Both the position numbers and the translations under genes were made by a program. From positions 85,993 through 149,992 of the forward strand of contig NZ_BMUI01000021.1 in NCBI RefSeq assembly GCF_014650115.1: a DNA stretch of 64,000 nucleotides, given 5' to 3'. The notes under the pieces were generated by a model. It was given only the letters and a program-made list of their open reading frames with translations. It was not told the DNA's origin and ran no database searches. The stretch comes from Streptomyces olivaceoviridis. GTDB lineage: Bacteria; Actinomycetota; Actinomycetes; Streptomycetales; Streptomycetaceae. Shown here one piece after another: positions 48,034 through 56,394 of this stretch. Within the stretch, counting starts at the first letter, position 1, and the number at the start of each line of letters is the position of its first letter.

Positions 48034-50031
48034 ATGAGAAGAAATGTTTCTGCACATATCCCTGGTGCCATCCGGAGGTGCCGCCGCAAGGCTTGTGTGA
48101 TCGCGGGGGCGGCTCTGCTGCCGCCGCTGCTGATCCTCCCGATGTCCGGCGCCGACGACGCGGACGACCGGCGTCTGCAGGACGCCTTCACGAACGCCTC
48201 GCGCGAGTTCCACGTGCCGCGCAGTGTGCTCATGAGCGTGTCCTACATGCAGTCCCGCTGGGACTCCCACCCGGGCGCGCCCAGCGTCGTCGGTGGCTTC
48301 GGCCCCATGCACCTGGTGGACACCGACCGCGTCCAGGCCTCGGCAGCGCCGTCCGAACCACAGGCGCCGCCCGATGAGCCCCTCACGGGCGCGGCGGGGA
48401 CGCCTGCCACGGGCGCCACGGCCGGCCACGCCGTGCAGCCGGCGGACCTGCGGAACGCGGCCCGTCTGATCCGGGTCCCGGCCGAACGGCTGCGCACGGA
48501 CGACGTCGCCAACGTCCGCGGCGGAGCGGCACTCCTGGCGGCCACGCAACGACAGCTCGGCAAGCCCCTCAGTGCCGACCCGGCGGACTGGTGGGAGACG
48601 GTCGCGCGCTTCCCGGGCACGCGTGACGTCGCGTCAGCCGCTGCCTACGCCGACGACGTCTTCGCCCTGATCCGGCGCGGAGCACACCGCACCACCGCCG
48701 AAGGGCAGGACGTGGCGCTCCCCGCCACCCCCAGCCTGCAACCGCACCCCCACACCCCCCGGGCGCAGGGCCCGCAGCGGCCGAAGCAGGTCGAGTGCCC
48801 CGCCGAACTGGCCTGCGACTGGCTCGGCGCGCCGTACGAGGAGATCAACGACGGCGACTACGGCAACCACGACCTGGCCGACCGGCCCAGGGACCAGCCG
48901 ATCGAGTACATCGTCATCCACGACACCGAGGCCGTGCTGCCGAGCATGCTCCAGACGGTGCAGGACCCGACGGAGGCGTCGTGGCACTACTCGATCCGCT
49001 CCAGCGACGGCCACATCACCCAGCACATCAGGACCAAGGACGAGGCCTGGCACTCCGGCAGCCAGTTCGTGAACGCCCGCTCCATCGGCATCGAGCACGA
49101 GGGGTTCCTCACGCAGCCCGGGACCTGGTACACGGAGCGGATGTACCAGGCCTCGGCGCGCCTGGTGCGGTACCTGGCGCAGAAGTACAGCATCCCGCTC
49201 GACCGGCAGCACATCTTCGGCCACGACAACGTGCCCGCTCCGACCGCCGACACCATCCCCGACATGCACGACGACCCCGGTCCCTTCTGGGACTGGCGGC
49301 ACTACTTCGACCTCCTCGGGGCGCCGCTGAAGGCCACGGCGGGCCCGGACAGCGACATGGTGACGATCCTGCCGGACTTCGCCCGGCACAAGCCCGACTA
49401 CACGGGATGCGGCGGCAGCGGCAAACTGTGCCCGCCGCACGGCTCCAGCGCCGTCCGCCTGCACACTGAACCGAACGAGAAGGCCCCGCTGATCCAGGAC
49501 CCGGGCCGCAAGCCCAACGGTGACGATTCCACGAAGGACGTCAACGACCTGGGGTCGCGCGTCTCCACCGGCCAGACGTTCGCCGTCGCCGACCGCAGAG
49601 GCGACTGGACGGCGATCTGGTTCCAGGGCCGGAAGGCGTGGTTCGAGAACCCCAAGAAGCACCCGACCGCCGTCGGTGCGAGCGGGCACATGATCACACC
49701 GAAGGAAGGTCTGGACGAGATCCCGGTGTACGGCCGCGCCCTCCCCGAGGAGGATGCCTACCCGGAGGACATCGACGGGCCGACCGAGTCGCCGCTCCCG
49801 TACCCGATCCTGGCGGGCCAGCGGTACGTGACCCAGGCCGGCGTCGGCAGTTCCTACACCGCCAAGTCCTTCAGCGACACGCCCAACCCGGTGGTGTGGG
49901 GCCGGGAGCGGTACTACGAGATCCAGCTCGGCCACCGGCTCGCGTACGTCCGGGCCAGCGACGTGGACGTGGTGGACTCGTCCGGCGCGGCGGGGCCGCA
50001 GGGGCAGCAGGCCCGTCCGGGCGGGCGCTGA
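48034..50031 (+). CDS. Secreted N-acetylmuramoyl-L-alanine amidase with N-terminal lytic-like domain
   Basis: A 665-residue exported cell-wall hydrolase. A signal segment (residues 10-45) is followed by a helical domain resembling a lytic-transglycosylase fold (REFHVPRSVLMSVSYMQSRWD, FGPMHLVD). An amidase_2/PGRP domain (about residues 285-440) carries IVIHDTEA (zinc His), WHYSIRSSDG, GIEHEGF and IFGHDNVPAP with a second zinc His. The C-terminal part has SH3-like stretches (STGQTFAVADRRGDWTAI). ATG 48034 with GGGAGAG upstream is preferred over GTG 48001. It would cut muramic acid-peptide bonds in own or foreign peptidoglycan. A strong terminator follows. Confidence 0.88.
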   Translation: MRRNVSAHIPGAIRRCRRKACVIAGAALLPPLLILPMSGADDADDRRLQDAFTNASREFHVPRSVLMSVSYMQSRWDSHPGAPSVVGGFGPMHLVDTDRVQASAAPSEPQAPPDEPLTGAAGTPATGATAGHAVQPADLRNAARLIRVPAERLRTDDVANVRGGAALLAATQRQLGKPLSADPADWWETVARFPGTRDVASAAAYADDVFALIRRGAHRTTAEGQDVALPATPSLQPHPHTPRAQGPQRPKQVECPAELACDWLGAPYEEINDGDYGNHDLADRPRDQPIEYIVIHDTEAVLPSMLQTVQDPTEASWHYSIRSSDGHITQHIRTKDEAWHSGSQFVNARSIGIEHEGFLTQPGTWYTERMYQASARLVRYLAQKYSIPLDRQHIFGHDNVPAPTADTIPDMHDDPGPFWDWRHYFDLLGAPLKATAGPDSDMVTILPDFARHKPDYTGCGGSGKLCPPHGSSAVRLHTEPNEKAPLIQDPGRKPNGDDSTKDVNDLGSRVSTGQTFAVADRRGDWTAIWFQGRKAWFENPKKHPTAVGASGHMITPKEGLDEIPVYGRALPEEDAYPEDIDGPTESPLPYPILAGQRYVTQAGVGSSYTAKSFSDTPNPVVWGRERYYEIQLGHRLAYVRASDVDVVDSSGAAGPQGQQARPGGR

Positions 50032-50455
50032 CGTCACGGAAGCCGGCATCGGTCCGGCTCCCGCGCGAGAGGAGCCGCGGCACGACGCCTTCACCGGGCC
50101 GTGAAGTGCGCGGGCACTTCACGGCCTTCCCGGAGACGCCGGCGCGGGCCGAGGCGCCGCTGCCGTGGTCCACGTGCCACCGGATGCCGCCGTCCTTCCG
50201 GTTACGTCATCTGCCGCGCTGGTGGGCCCCACCGGTGGCGGTCGTGCCGCGGACGGACGGCCGCACGGTGCTCGACGGGCGGGACAGCGGGCCTGGCCCG
50301 AACTGTGGTCATGGCCGGAAATAGGCGATTTGCGCGCGCCCTGGAGAAAACCGTTTGAAATTCACCACTCTGCGACGCGAACCTTTCACGGCTTGTCGCC
50401 GCTCCCCGCGGCGTCCCGCTCCTTCCCTGCCCGTGACACGAGCCACTGGGACGTC
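50032..50455. other. Spacer between the amidase and the ABC exporter pair
   Basis: This 424-base spacer holds two hairpins near the amidase end: CGGCTCC/GGAGCCG at 50055-50077 and the terminator at 50097-50126. An A+T-richer stretch (about 50326-50395, GAAATAGGCG, TTTGAAATTC) could be the exporter promoter. I see no coding sequence in it. Confidence 0.5.
50097..50126 (+). terminator. Terminator of the amidase gene
   Basis: A perfect 13-bp stem GGCCGTGAAGTGC / GCACTTCACGGCC with a GCGG loop, followed by TTCCC. It lies 65 bases after the amidase stop codon. Confidence 0.85.
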
Positions 50456-52261
50456 ATGCAGATTCAAGACCTTCCGTATCCCGATCCGGGCGTGCCCGAC
50501 GCGCGTTCGGGTCCCCGATTCCTGTGGTGGCTCTGGCGCAACCAGCTGGGCGGGCAGCTGAAGTCGCTCGCCTGGGGCCTGCTGCACTTCGTCTCCGTCT
50601 CCGCCCTCCCCTTCTGCGTCGGCCTCGCCGTGCAGGCGGCCGTCGACCGCTCCGGCACCCGGCTCGCCCTGACGGGTGGTCTGATGGTGCTGTGCGGAAC
50701 GGGCATCGCCGTCGGCGACACCTTCCTGCACCGGACCGCCGTCACCAACTGGATCACCGCGGCCGCCCGCGTCCAGCAACTGCTGGCGCGCAAGGCCGCC
50801 CAGCTGGGCTCGGCCCTGACCCGGCAGGTGGCCGCCGGTGAGGTGGTGGCCGTCTCCACCGGCGACGTGGAGAAGATCGGCTGGTTCGTCGAGGCCGTCT
50901 CCCGGTTCACCGCAGCCGCGCTCACGGTCCTGATCGTCTGCGTGAGCCTGCTCGTGTACCAGCCCGCGCTCGGCGTGGTCGTCGCCGTGGGCCTGCCGGT
51001 CGTGGCACTCGCGGTACTGCCGCTGCTGCCCCGGGCGACACGCCGCGCCGACGTGCAGCGCGAGAAGGCGGGGCGGGCCACCGAACTGGCCTCCGACACC
51101 GTCGCCGGCCTGCGGGTGCTGCGCGGCATCGGCGGCGAGGAACTGTTCCTCGACCGCTACCGCCGGGCTTCGCAGGAGGTGAGGCACGCCGCCGTGCGCA
51201 GCGCCCGGATGTGGTCGCTGATCTCCGCCGTCCAGGTGCTGCTGCCCGGCCTGCTGCTGATCGCCGTCGTCTGGCACGGCATCGGCCTGGCCCGCCAGGG
51301 CCGGATCACGGTCGGTGAACTCGTCACGGTCTACAGCGCGGTCATGATCCTGAACTACCCGCTGCGGCACTTCGAGGAGATCGCCATGGCGTACTCCTTC
51401 TCCCGCCCCTCGGCCAAACGCGCCGCGCGCGTGCTCTCGCTGGAGCGGTCCACGGCCACCGACGGCACCCGCGCGGCCGAGGTGCCGGGCGGCGACCTGT
51501 ACGACCCCGCGACCGGTCTGCTCGCTCCCGCCGGCCGGTTCACCGCCGTCGTCTGCGGTGACCCGGACGCGGCGGGCAGGCTCGCCGAACGGCTGGGCGG
51601 CCACCCCACGGAGCCGGGCCGGTCGGTGCTGCTCGGCGGGGTCCCCCTGGACGAACTCCCCCTCGACAGCGCCCGGACCGCCGTCCTCGTCCAGGACAAG
51701 GACCCGGTGCTGCTCTCCGGCACGCTGCGCGAACTGCTCGACGTGCCCGCCTCCGGTGCCGTACGCGCCGAGGACGCACTGGCGGCAGCACAGTGCGACG
51801 ACGTGCTGGACGCGCTCGTGCAGGGTTCGCTGGACGCGGCCGACCCGATGGACGCCCGGATCACCGAGCGCGGACGCTCCCTGTCCGGCGGCCAACGCCA
51901 GCGGCTCGCCCTCGCCCGGTCGCTCATCACCGATCCGGAGGTGCTGGTGCTGGACGAACCGACCTCCGCGGTCGACTCGCACACCGAGGCCCGGATCGCG
52001 GACGGGCTGCGCCGGCTGCGGTCGGGACGGACGACGGTGGTGTTCACCTCCTCCCCGCTGCTGCTCGACCGCGCGGACCGGGTCGCCCTGGTGCACGAGG
52101 GCGAGGTCGTGGCGATCGGCGTGCACCGCGAACTCGTCGACGGCGAGCCGCGGTACCGGGCCGTGGTGACCCGGGAGACCGGCGACGAACTGACCGCGAC
52201 CGACGAGGGCATGCTGCTGGACGTGCTCCAGGAGCTGGAAGAGATCGAGGAGAGCGCATGA
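50456..52261 (+). CDS. ABC exporter half A, degenerate Walker A and H-loop, canonical signature
   Basis: A 601-residue half-transporter. Six membrane helices (residues 30-330) precede an ATPase domain in which the Walker A position (near residue 366) reads CGDPDAAGRLA and lacks GKST. The signature LSGGQRQRLALARSL (near residue 475) and Walker B VLVLDEPTSAVD are intact. The H-loop place reads VFTSSPL with no His. It therefore gives a good signature to its partner but cannot form a normal ATP site of its own. It overlaps its partner gene by ATGA (52258-52261), implying coupled translation and a heterodimer. Substrate unknown. ATG 50456 is the first start that begins a family-like sequence; it lacks a clear ribosome binding site. 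Confidence 0.9.
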   Translation: MQIQDLPYPDPGVPDARSGPRFLWWLWRNQLGGQLKSLAWGLLHFVSVSALPFCVGLAVQAAVDRSGTRLALTGGLMVLCGTGIAVGDTFLHRTAVTNWITAAARVQQLLARKAAQLGSALTRQVAAGEVVAVSTGDVEKIGWFVEAVSRFTAAALTVLIVCVSLLVYQPALGVVVAVGLPVVALAVLPLLPRATRRADVQREKAGRATELASDTVAGLRVLRGIGGEELFLDRYRRASQEVRHAAVRSARMWSLISAVQVLLPGLLLIAVVWHGIGLARQGRITVGELVTVYSAVMILNYPLRHFEEIAMAYSFSRPSAKRAARVLSLERSTATDGTRAAEVPGGDLYDPATGLLAPAGRFTAVVCGDPDAAGRLAERLGGHPTEPGRSVLLGGVPLDELPLDSARTAVLVQDKDPVLLSGTLRELLDVPASGAVRAEDALAAAQCDDVLDALVQGSLDAADPMDARITERGRSLSGGQRQRLALARSLITDPEVLVLDEPTSAVDSHTEARIADGLRRLRSGRTTVVFTSSPLLLDRADRVALVHEGEVVAIGVHRELVDGEPRYRAVVTRETGDELTATDEGMLLDVLQELEEIEESA

Positions 52262-54039
52262 TCGGCGTTGCGCCACCGGCGTACGACCCGGCGGCCCCGA
52301 CGACCGCCACCACCCTGCCCGTCGGCGCCGCCGCGACCGTACGCGCCTACGTCACCGAGCTGTTCCGCCGGCACCGCCGTGCCTTCCTGCTGCTCATCGC
52401 CGTCAACACGGTGGCCGTGGTCGCCTCCATGGTGGGCCCGTACCTGCTCGGCGGCCTGGTCGAGCGGGTGACGGACGGGGCCAGGAACCTCCATCTGGGC
52501 CTCACCGCCGGGCTGTTCGTGCTTGCCCTGGCCGTGCAGGCCGGGTTCGTCCGGCAGGTGCGGCTGCGGGGCGCGATGCTGGGCGAGCGAATGCTGGCCG
52601 ACCTGCGCGAGGACTTCCTCGTACGCTCCGTCGGACTGCCGCCGGGCGTGCTGGAGCGGGCGGGCACCGGCGACCTGCTCTCCCGCATCACGACCGACAT
52701 CGACCGCCTCGCCAACGCCATGCGCGAGGCCGTGCCGCAGCTGGCCATCGGTTTCGTGTGGGCCCTGCTGCTGCTCGGCGGACTGGTCGCGACGGCCCCG
52801 CCGCTGGCCGCCGCCGTGCTGCTCGCCGTCCCGGTCCTGGTGGTCGGCTGCCGCTGGTACTTCAAACGGGCTCCGTCCGGCTACCGGTCCGAAGCCGCCG
52901 GGTACGCCGCCGTCGCCGCCGCTCTCGCCGAGACCGTGGACGCCGGCCACACCATCGAGGCACACCGCCTCGGCGCCCGCCGCGTGGCCCTGTCGGAACA
53001 GAGGATTTCGCAGTGGGTCGCGTGGGAGCGCTACACGCTCTGGCTCCGCTCCGTGCTCTTCCCGGTCATCAACACCGTCCACCTCCTCGTGCTCGGTTCG
53101 GTCCTGATGGTCGGCGGTGTCTTCGTCCTGCACGGCTGGATCGGAGTGGGCCAGCTGACCACCGGCGCGCTCATCGCCCAGATGATGGTCGATCCGGTGA
53201 ACCTGATCCTGCGCTGGTACGACGAGGTGCAGGTCGCCCAGGTGTCGCTGGCCCGGCTGGTCGGTGTGCGGGACATCGAGCCGGAGGCCGGGGAGGCCGC
53301 GCTGGCCCCCGACGGACGGGTCGTCCACGCCGACCGGGTGCACTTCGGCTACCGCGAGGGCGTCGACGTGCTGCGGAAGGTCTCCCTGGAGGTCGCGCCG
53401 GGCACCCGGCTCGCCCTCGTCGGCCCGTCCGGCGCGGGCAAGTCCACGCTGGGCCGGCTGCTCGCCGGGATCTACGCGCCCCGGGACGGCCGGGTCACCC
53501 TGGGCGGGGCGGAGCTGTCCCGGATGCCCGCGGAACGCGTCCGCTCCCACGTGGCCCTCGTCAACCAGGAGCACCACGTCTTCGTGGGCTCCCTGCGCGA
53601 CAACCTCCTGCTGGCCCGCACCGGCGCCACGGACGCCGAGCTGTGGGCGGCCCTGGGCGCGGTCGACGCGGACGGATGGGCGCGGGCGCTGGACGACGGC
53701 CTGGACACCGAGGTGGGCTCTGGCGGCTTGGCGCTGACCCCGGCGCAGGCCCAGCAGATCGCGCTGGCTCGGCTGGTGCTGGCCGATCCGCACACGCTGG
53801 TCCTGGACGAGGCGACCTCGCTGCTCGATCCGCGCGCGGCCCGCCACCTGGAACGCTCTCTGGCGCGAGTCCTCGACGGCCGCACCGTGGTCGCCATCGC
53901 CCACCGTCTGCACACCGCCCATGACGCCGACGTGATCGCCGTCGTCGAGAACGGCCGCATCAGCGAACTGGGCAGCCACGAGGAGCTGGTCGCGGCGGAG
54001 GGAGCGTACGCGGCGCTGTGGCGGTCTTGGCACGGGTGA
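52258..54039 (+). CDS. ABC exporter half B, canonical Walker A/B and H-loop, degenerate signature
   Basis: A 593-residue half-transporter with six membrane helices (residues 35-320) and an ATPase domain with Walker A GPSGAGKST (near residues 391-399), Walker B TLVLDEATSLLD (near 516) and H-loop AIAHRLHTA (near 546). The signature, however, reads LTPAQAQQIALARL instead of LSGGQ. Combined with half A, one ATP site is complete (B Walker motifs plus A signature) and one is degenerate (A Walker motifs plus B signature). This matches asymmetric heterodimers such as TM287/288. Start ATG overlaps the stop of half A by ATGA. Confidence 0.92.
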   Translation: MIGVAPPAYDPAAPTTATTLPVGAAATVRAYVTELFRRHRRAFLLLIAVNTVAVVASMVGPYLLGGLVERVTDGARNLHLGLTAGLFVLALAVQAGFVRQVRLRGAMLGERMLADLREDFLVRSVGLPPGVLERAGTGDLLSRITTDIDRLANAMREAVPQLAIGFVWALLLLGGLVATAPPLAAAVLLAVPVLVVGCRWYFKRAPSGYRSEAAGYAAVAAALAETVDAGHTIEAHRLGARRVALSEQRISQWVAWERYTLWLRSVLFPVINTVHLLVLGSVLMVGGVFVLHGWIGVGQLTTGALIAQMMVDPVNLILRWYDEVQVAQVSLARLVGVRDIEPEAGEAALAPDGRVVHADRVHFGYREGVDVLRKVSLEVAPGTRLALVGPSGAGKSTLGRLLAGIYAPRDGRVTLGGAELSRMPAERVRSHVALVNQEHHVFVGSLRDNLLLARTGATDAELWAALGAVDADGWARALDDGLDTEVGSGGLALTPAQAQQIALARLVLADPHTLVLDEATSLLDPRAARHLERSLARVLDGRTVVAIAHRLHTAHDADVIAVVENGRISELGSHEELVAAEGAYAALWRSWHG

Positions 54040-54158
54040 GACTGGCACCGGTGAGATCGGGGTGGCGGGGGTTGTGGGGAGGAGGCTGACTGAGCCGACG
54101 GGGTGGCGGCGGGGGGAGCTGGGGCGGATGGGTCGGTCGGGGCGGATGGGTTGTCAGG

Positions 54159-54226
54159 GTGGAGGGGGCTGGGTCGATCGGGGTGGGGGCTGGATCGATC
54201 GGGGTGGAGGGGGTTGGGTCGGTCGG
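54159..54226. repeat. Tandem 21-24-bp G-rich minisatellite
   Basis: Three consecutive imperfect copies of GGTGGAGGGGGCTGGGTCG followed by ATCGG start at 54159, 54182 and 54203. Related pieces (GGGCGGATGGGT) occur on both sides, at about 54122-54151 and 54253-54264. Confidence 0.7.
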
Positions 54227-54303
54227 TGTGAAGGGGGAGGTTGGGCCAGTCGGGGCGGATGGGTAGTCGCGGTGGACGGGGGGGCTGGCTGGGTCGGCGC
54301 GGC

Positions 54304-54339
54304 TCGGCAGGTCGGCAGGTCGGCAGGTCGGCAGGTCGG
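54304..54339. repeat. 4.5 exact copies of the octamer TCGGCAGG
   Basis: TCGGCAGG repeats exactly at 54304, 54312, 54320 and 54328 with a half copy at 54336. A perfect short tandem array of this kind is prone to length change between strains. Confidence 0.9.
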
Positions 54340-54639
54340 GTTGATTGTCGCGGTCGGCTCGATCCGCTCGGTCGGTTCGGTCCACTCGTTCCGAAGGATC
54401 CGCTCGACCCGGTTGCTTCCATCGGTCGGTTCGGCCAGGCCCCGGTGCACGGGGGCGCGGCATCGCCGGGACTCGTGCCGTTGCGCGGTGCCGAGCAGGG
54501 GTGGAAGGCTGGAAAGCGGCACCGGGTCGGGGTGTGTCCGGGAACCAGGCGGTTCATGGTGTGTCCCCGTGCCCTGCGTGCCGACGGTCCGCCGCCCACT
54601 GGGACGGCACCGGGCCGTGCTCACCACCTGGAGGTAGTC

Positions 54640-55107
54640 GTGGACACGGACGGCTGGGGGGACGACGTCTACCAGCCCGATCCCTCGGAGATCCGGGAGG
54701 ACTCGGGGGTGCTCGACGTCGAGGACACACTGGATTTCGACGGCGTCGCCGACCCCCTCGACCGCGGCTGGTCCCCTCCCGAGCGGCCGTGGGCGGTCGA
54801 GCACACCGGCGTGACGGCGGCCGAACGCCAGGCGGGCGAGACCCTCGACCAGCGGCTCGCCGAGGAGCAGCCGGACCTCGCCGCTCCCGACGGCGACGGC
54901 ATCGGCGACTGCGACGGCACGGACGGTGAGCTCCTGGACAACGAGGTCGGCAACTCCCGCTCCGGCCGGCTCGTGGCCCCCGACGAAGGTGCGCACGAGG
55001 ACGAGGAGGCCGCCCTCGTCGCGACCGATGTCGGCATCGACGGTGCCGCCGCCTCCGCCGAGGAAGCCGCGATGCACATCGTCGACGAGGACTCCCTCCC
55101 CGGCTGA
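54640..55107 (+). CDS. DUF5709 family acidic protein
   Basis: A 155-residue, strongly acidic soluble protein of the actinobacterial DUF5709 family: DDVYQPDPSE, DTLDFDGVADPLDRGWSPPERPW (pieces), TLDQRLAEEQPD, RSGRLVAPDEGAHEDEEAALVATDVGIDGAAASAEEAAMHI (pieces). GTG 54640 with GGAGG at 54630-54634 is chosen over a longer frame that enters the repeats. The GRLVAPDEGAHEDEE stretch is also seen in other actinobacterial acidic proteins. It precedes rpmE2 by 51 bases and may be co-transcribed. Function unknown. Confidence 0.8.
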   Translation: MDTDGWGDDVYQPDPSEIREDSGVLDVEDTLDFDGVADPLDRGWSPPERPWAVEHTGVTAAERQAGETLDQRLAEEQPDLAAPDGDGIGDCDGTDGELLDNEVGNSRSGRLVAPDEGAHEDEEAALVATDVGIDGAAASAEEAAMHIVDEDSLPG

Positions 55108-55158
55108 GCCGGACCCTTCGGCCGCCTCCGCCCCGAGCGCCCCGCACAAGGAGCCGCC

Positions 55159-55422
55159 ATGCAGCAGGACAAGCACCCCGACTATCACCCCGTGGTCTTC
55201 CGTGACCGCGCCGCCGGCTACGCCTTCCTGACCCGGTCCACCGCGCGGAGCGAGCAGACCATCGAGTGGGACGACGGCCAGACCTACCCGGTGATCGACG
55301 TGGAGATCTCCTCGGAGAGCCACCCCTTCTACACGGGTAAGGCCCGCACGGTCGACACCGAGGGCCGCATCGCCCGCTTCGAGCGCCGGTACGGTGCGGC
55401 GGACGCGGGCGAGGCGACCTGA
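55159..55422 (+). CDS. rpmE2: 50S ribosomal protein L31 type B
   Basis: An 87-residue L31 of the zinc-free B type. It begins MQQDKHPDYHPVVF and lacks the CxxC zinc pair of type A. SHPFYTGKARTVDTEGRI is the B-type core. In Streptomyces such paralogues replace the zinc-binding L31 when zinc is scarce and are often under Zur control. Here I see no A+T-rich Zur palindrome in the 51 bases before the start, so expression may come from the DUF5709 promoter. An AGGAG ribosome binding site precedes ATG 55159. Confidence 0.93.
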   Translation: MQQDKHPDYHPVVFRDRAAGYAFLTRSTARSEQTIEWDDGQTYPVIDVEISSESHPFYTGKARTVDTEGRIARFERRYGAADAGEAT

Positions 55423-55423
55423 C

Positions 55424-55448
55424 CCGGAGGGCTCCCCCAACCCTCCGG
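55424..55448. terminator. Bidirectional terminator between rpmE2 and the YdjM-like gene
   Basis: CCGGAGGG / CCCTCCGG, a perfect 8-bp stem with a 9-base C-rich loop, lies in the 32-base gap between the convergent genes. Confidence 0.75.
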
Positions 55449-55454
55449 ACCCCC

Positions 55455-56249
55455 TCAGATCACATTGAGGGCGGCGGCGCAGCCGGCTCCCCCGAGCAGC
55501 ATGAACGCCGGCATCAGCACCTTCAGCTCGACCCAGCTGCCCGCCCGGAACCGCATCGCCTTCGGCGGCCCCAGCGGGTACCAGCGCTTGCGGCCGACCG
55601 GGATCGGCCACAGGATCGGGCAGCCGGACACGGTCAGCGCGTCGCCGATGTCGTGCACCAGCGCGCCCAGCACGATCGGCAGTCCCAGCCAGAGGTACTC
55701 CTGCCCGGGCGCGGTGAACAGCCAGTCGGAGCCGTTGCCCGGCTTGTCCAGCACGCCCGCCAGGATCCACGCACTGGTCGCCGCCAGCAGCCAGACCAGG
55801 ACATCGCTGCTGGAGCCCCGCGCCGCCCGCCACAGCAGACCCTCGATGGCGAGCACCATGTGCGCGAACAGGATCGTCAACACCGCCCAGCGGCCCCCCG
55901 TGATCGCAGCGGCCGAGCAGCCGGCGCCGATCAGGACGGCCCACAGCCAGGTGTGCGTCAGCGTGCGGTGCCCGCCGGAGCGGCGCGGATCGCCCTGCTT
56001 CCTGGTCGCCTTGTAGACCGCGTACGACAGCTTGTCCACGATCTCGCAGAGCCAGCGGGAGAGCGGGCCGAAGGCCCGGGAGATGGTGGCGGCCTTGTGG
56101 TCCAGGTCCGGGGCGAGCGCGGCGCCGGCGCAGATCAGGGCGCCGACGAGGAGGACCGGCCAGGGCATCGGGTGTCCCGCCGCCGCGGTGGCGGCTCCGA
56201 CGCCGAGCCAGGCCGCCGCCCCCGACAGTGAGTGTGCTGGTCCCATCAT
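55455..56249 (-). CDS. YdjM-like membrane-bound metal-dependent hydrolase
   Basis: A 264-residue membrane protein of the YdjM/DUF457 family. Conserved His/Asp motifs are GPAHSLSG at the N-terminus, ALAPDLDHKAATI, GGHRTLTHTWLWAV and ALVHDIGDALTVSG, which could coordinate metal at the membrane. Several hydrophobic helices lie between them. The ATG at 56249 is chosen because GGGAAG precedes it; an upstream ATG at 56267 abuts its would-be ribosome binding site too closely. It converges with rpmE2 and is divergent from the helicase gene. Relatives include LexA-regulated proteins, but no SOS box is visible here. Confidence 0.82.
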   Translation of the reverse strand: MMGPAHSLSGAAAWLGVGAATAAAGHPMPWPVLLVGALICAGAALAPDLDHKAATISRAFGPLSRWLCEIVDKLSYAVYKATRKQGDPRRSGGHRTLTHTWLWAVLIGAGCSAAAITGGRWAVLTILFAHMVLAIEGLLWRAARGSSSDVLVWLLAATSAWILAGVLDKPGNGSDWLFTAPGQEYLWLGLPIVLGALVHDIGDALTVSGCPILWPIPVGRKRWYPLGPPKAMRFRAGSWVELKVLMPAFMLLGGAGCAAALNVI

Positions 56250-56394
56250 GGCCGCTTCCCGCCCCATTCCTCGTGTGCCGCTGACCAGTTGACCTGGTGC
56301 GCTGACGCCGCATCGGCGACACAGCGTAGCGGTCGTGATCTTCGCATCCCCAGCCGATTCCCCGCTGGGGCGGAAGGCCAGGCAAGATGGGGGC

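Larger units (their letters stand above)
54040..54639. other. 600-base G-rich spacer with minisatellites
   Basis: No coding sequence is supported in this spacer. The + strand is strongly G-rich and C-poor from about 54060 to 54345, with tandem repeats listed separately and many GGGG runs. On the other strand it reads as Pro/Thr/Asp low-complexity, which is an artefact of the repeats. From 54440 on, composition returns to normal and includes the likely promoter of the DUF5709 gene. Confidence 0.6.
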
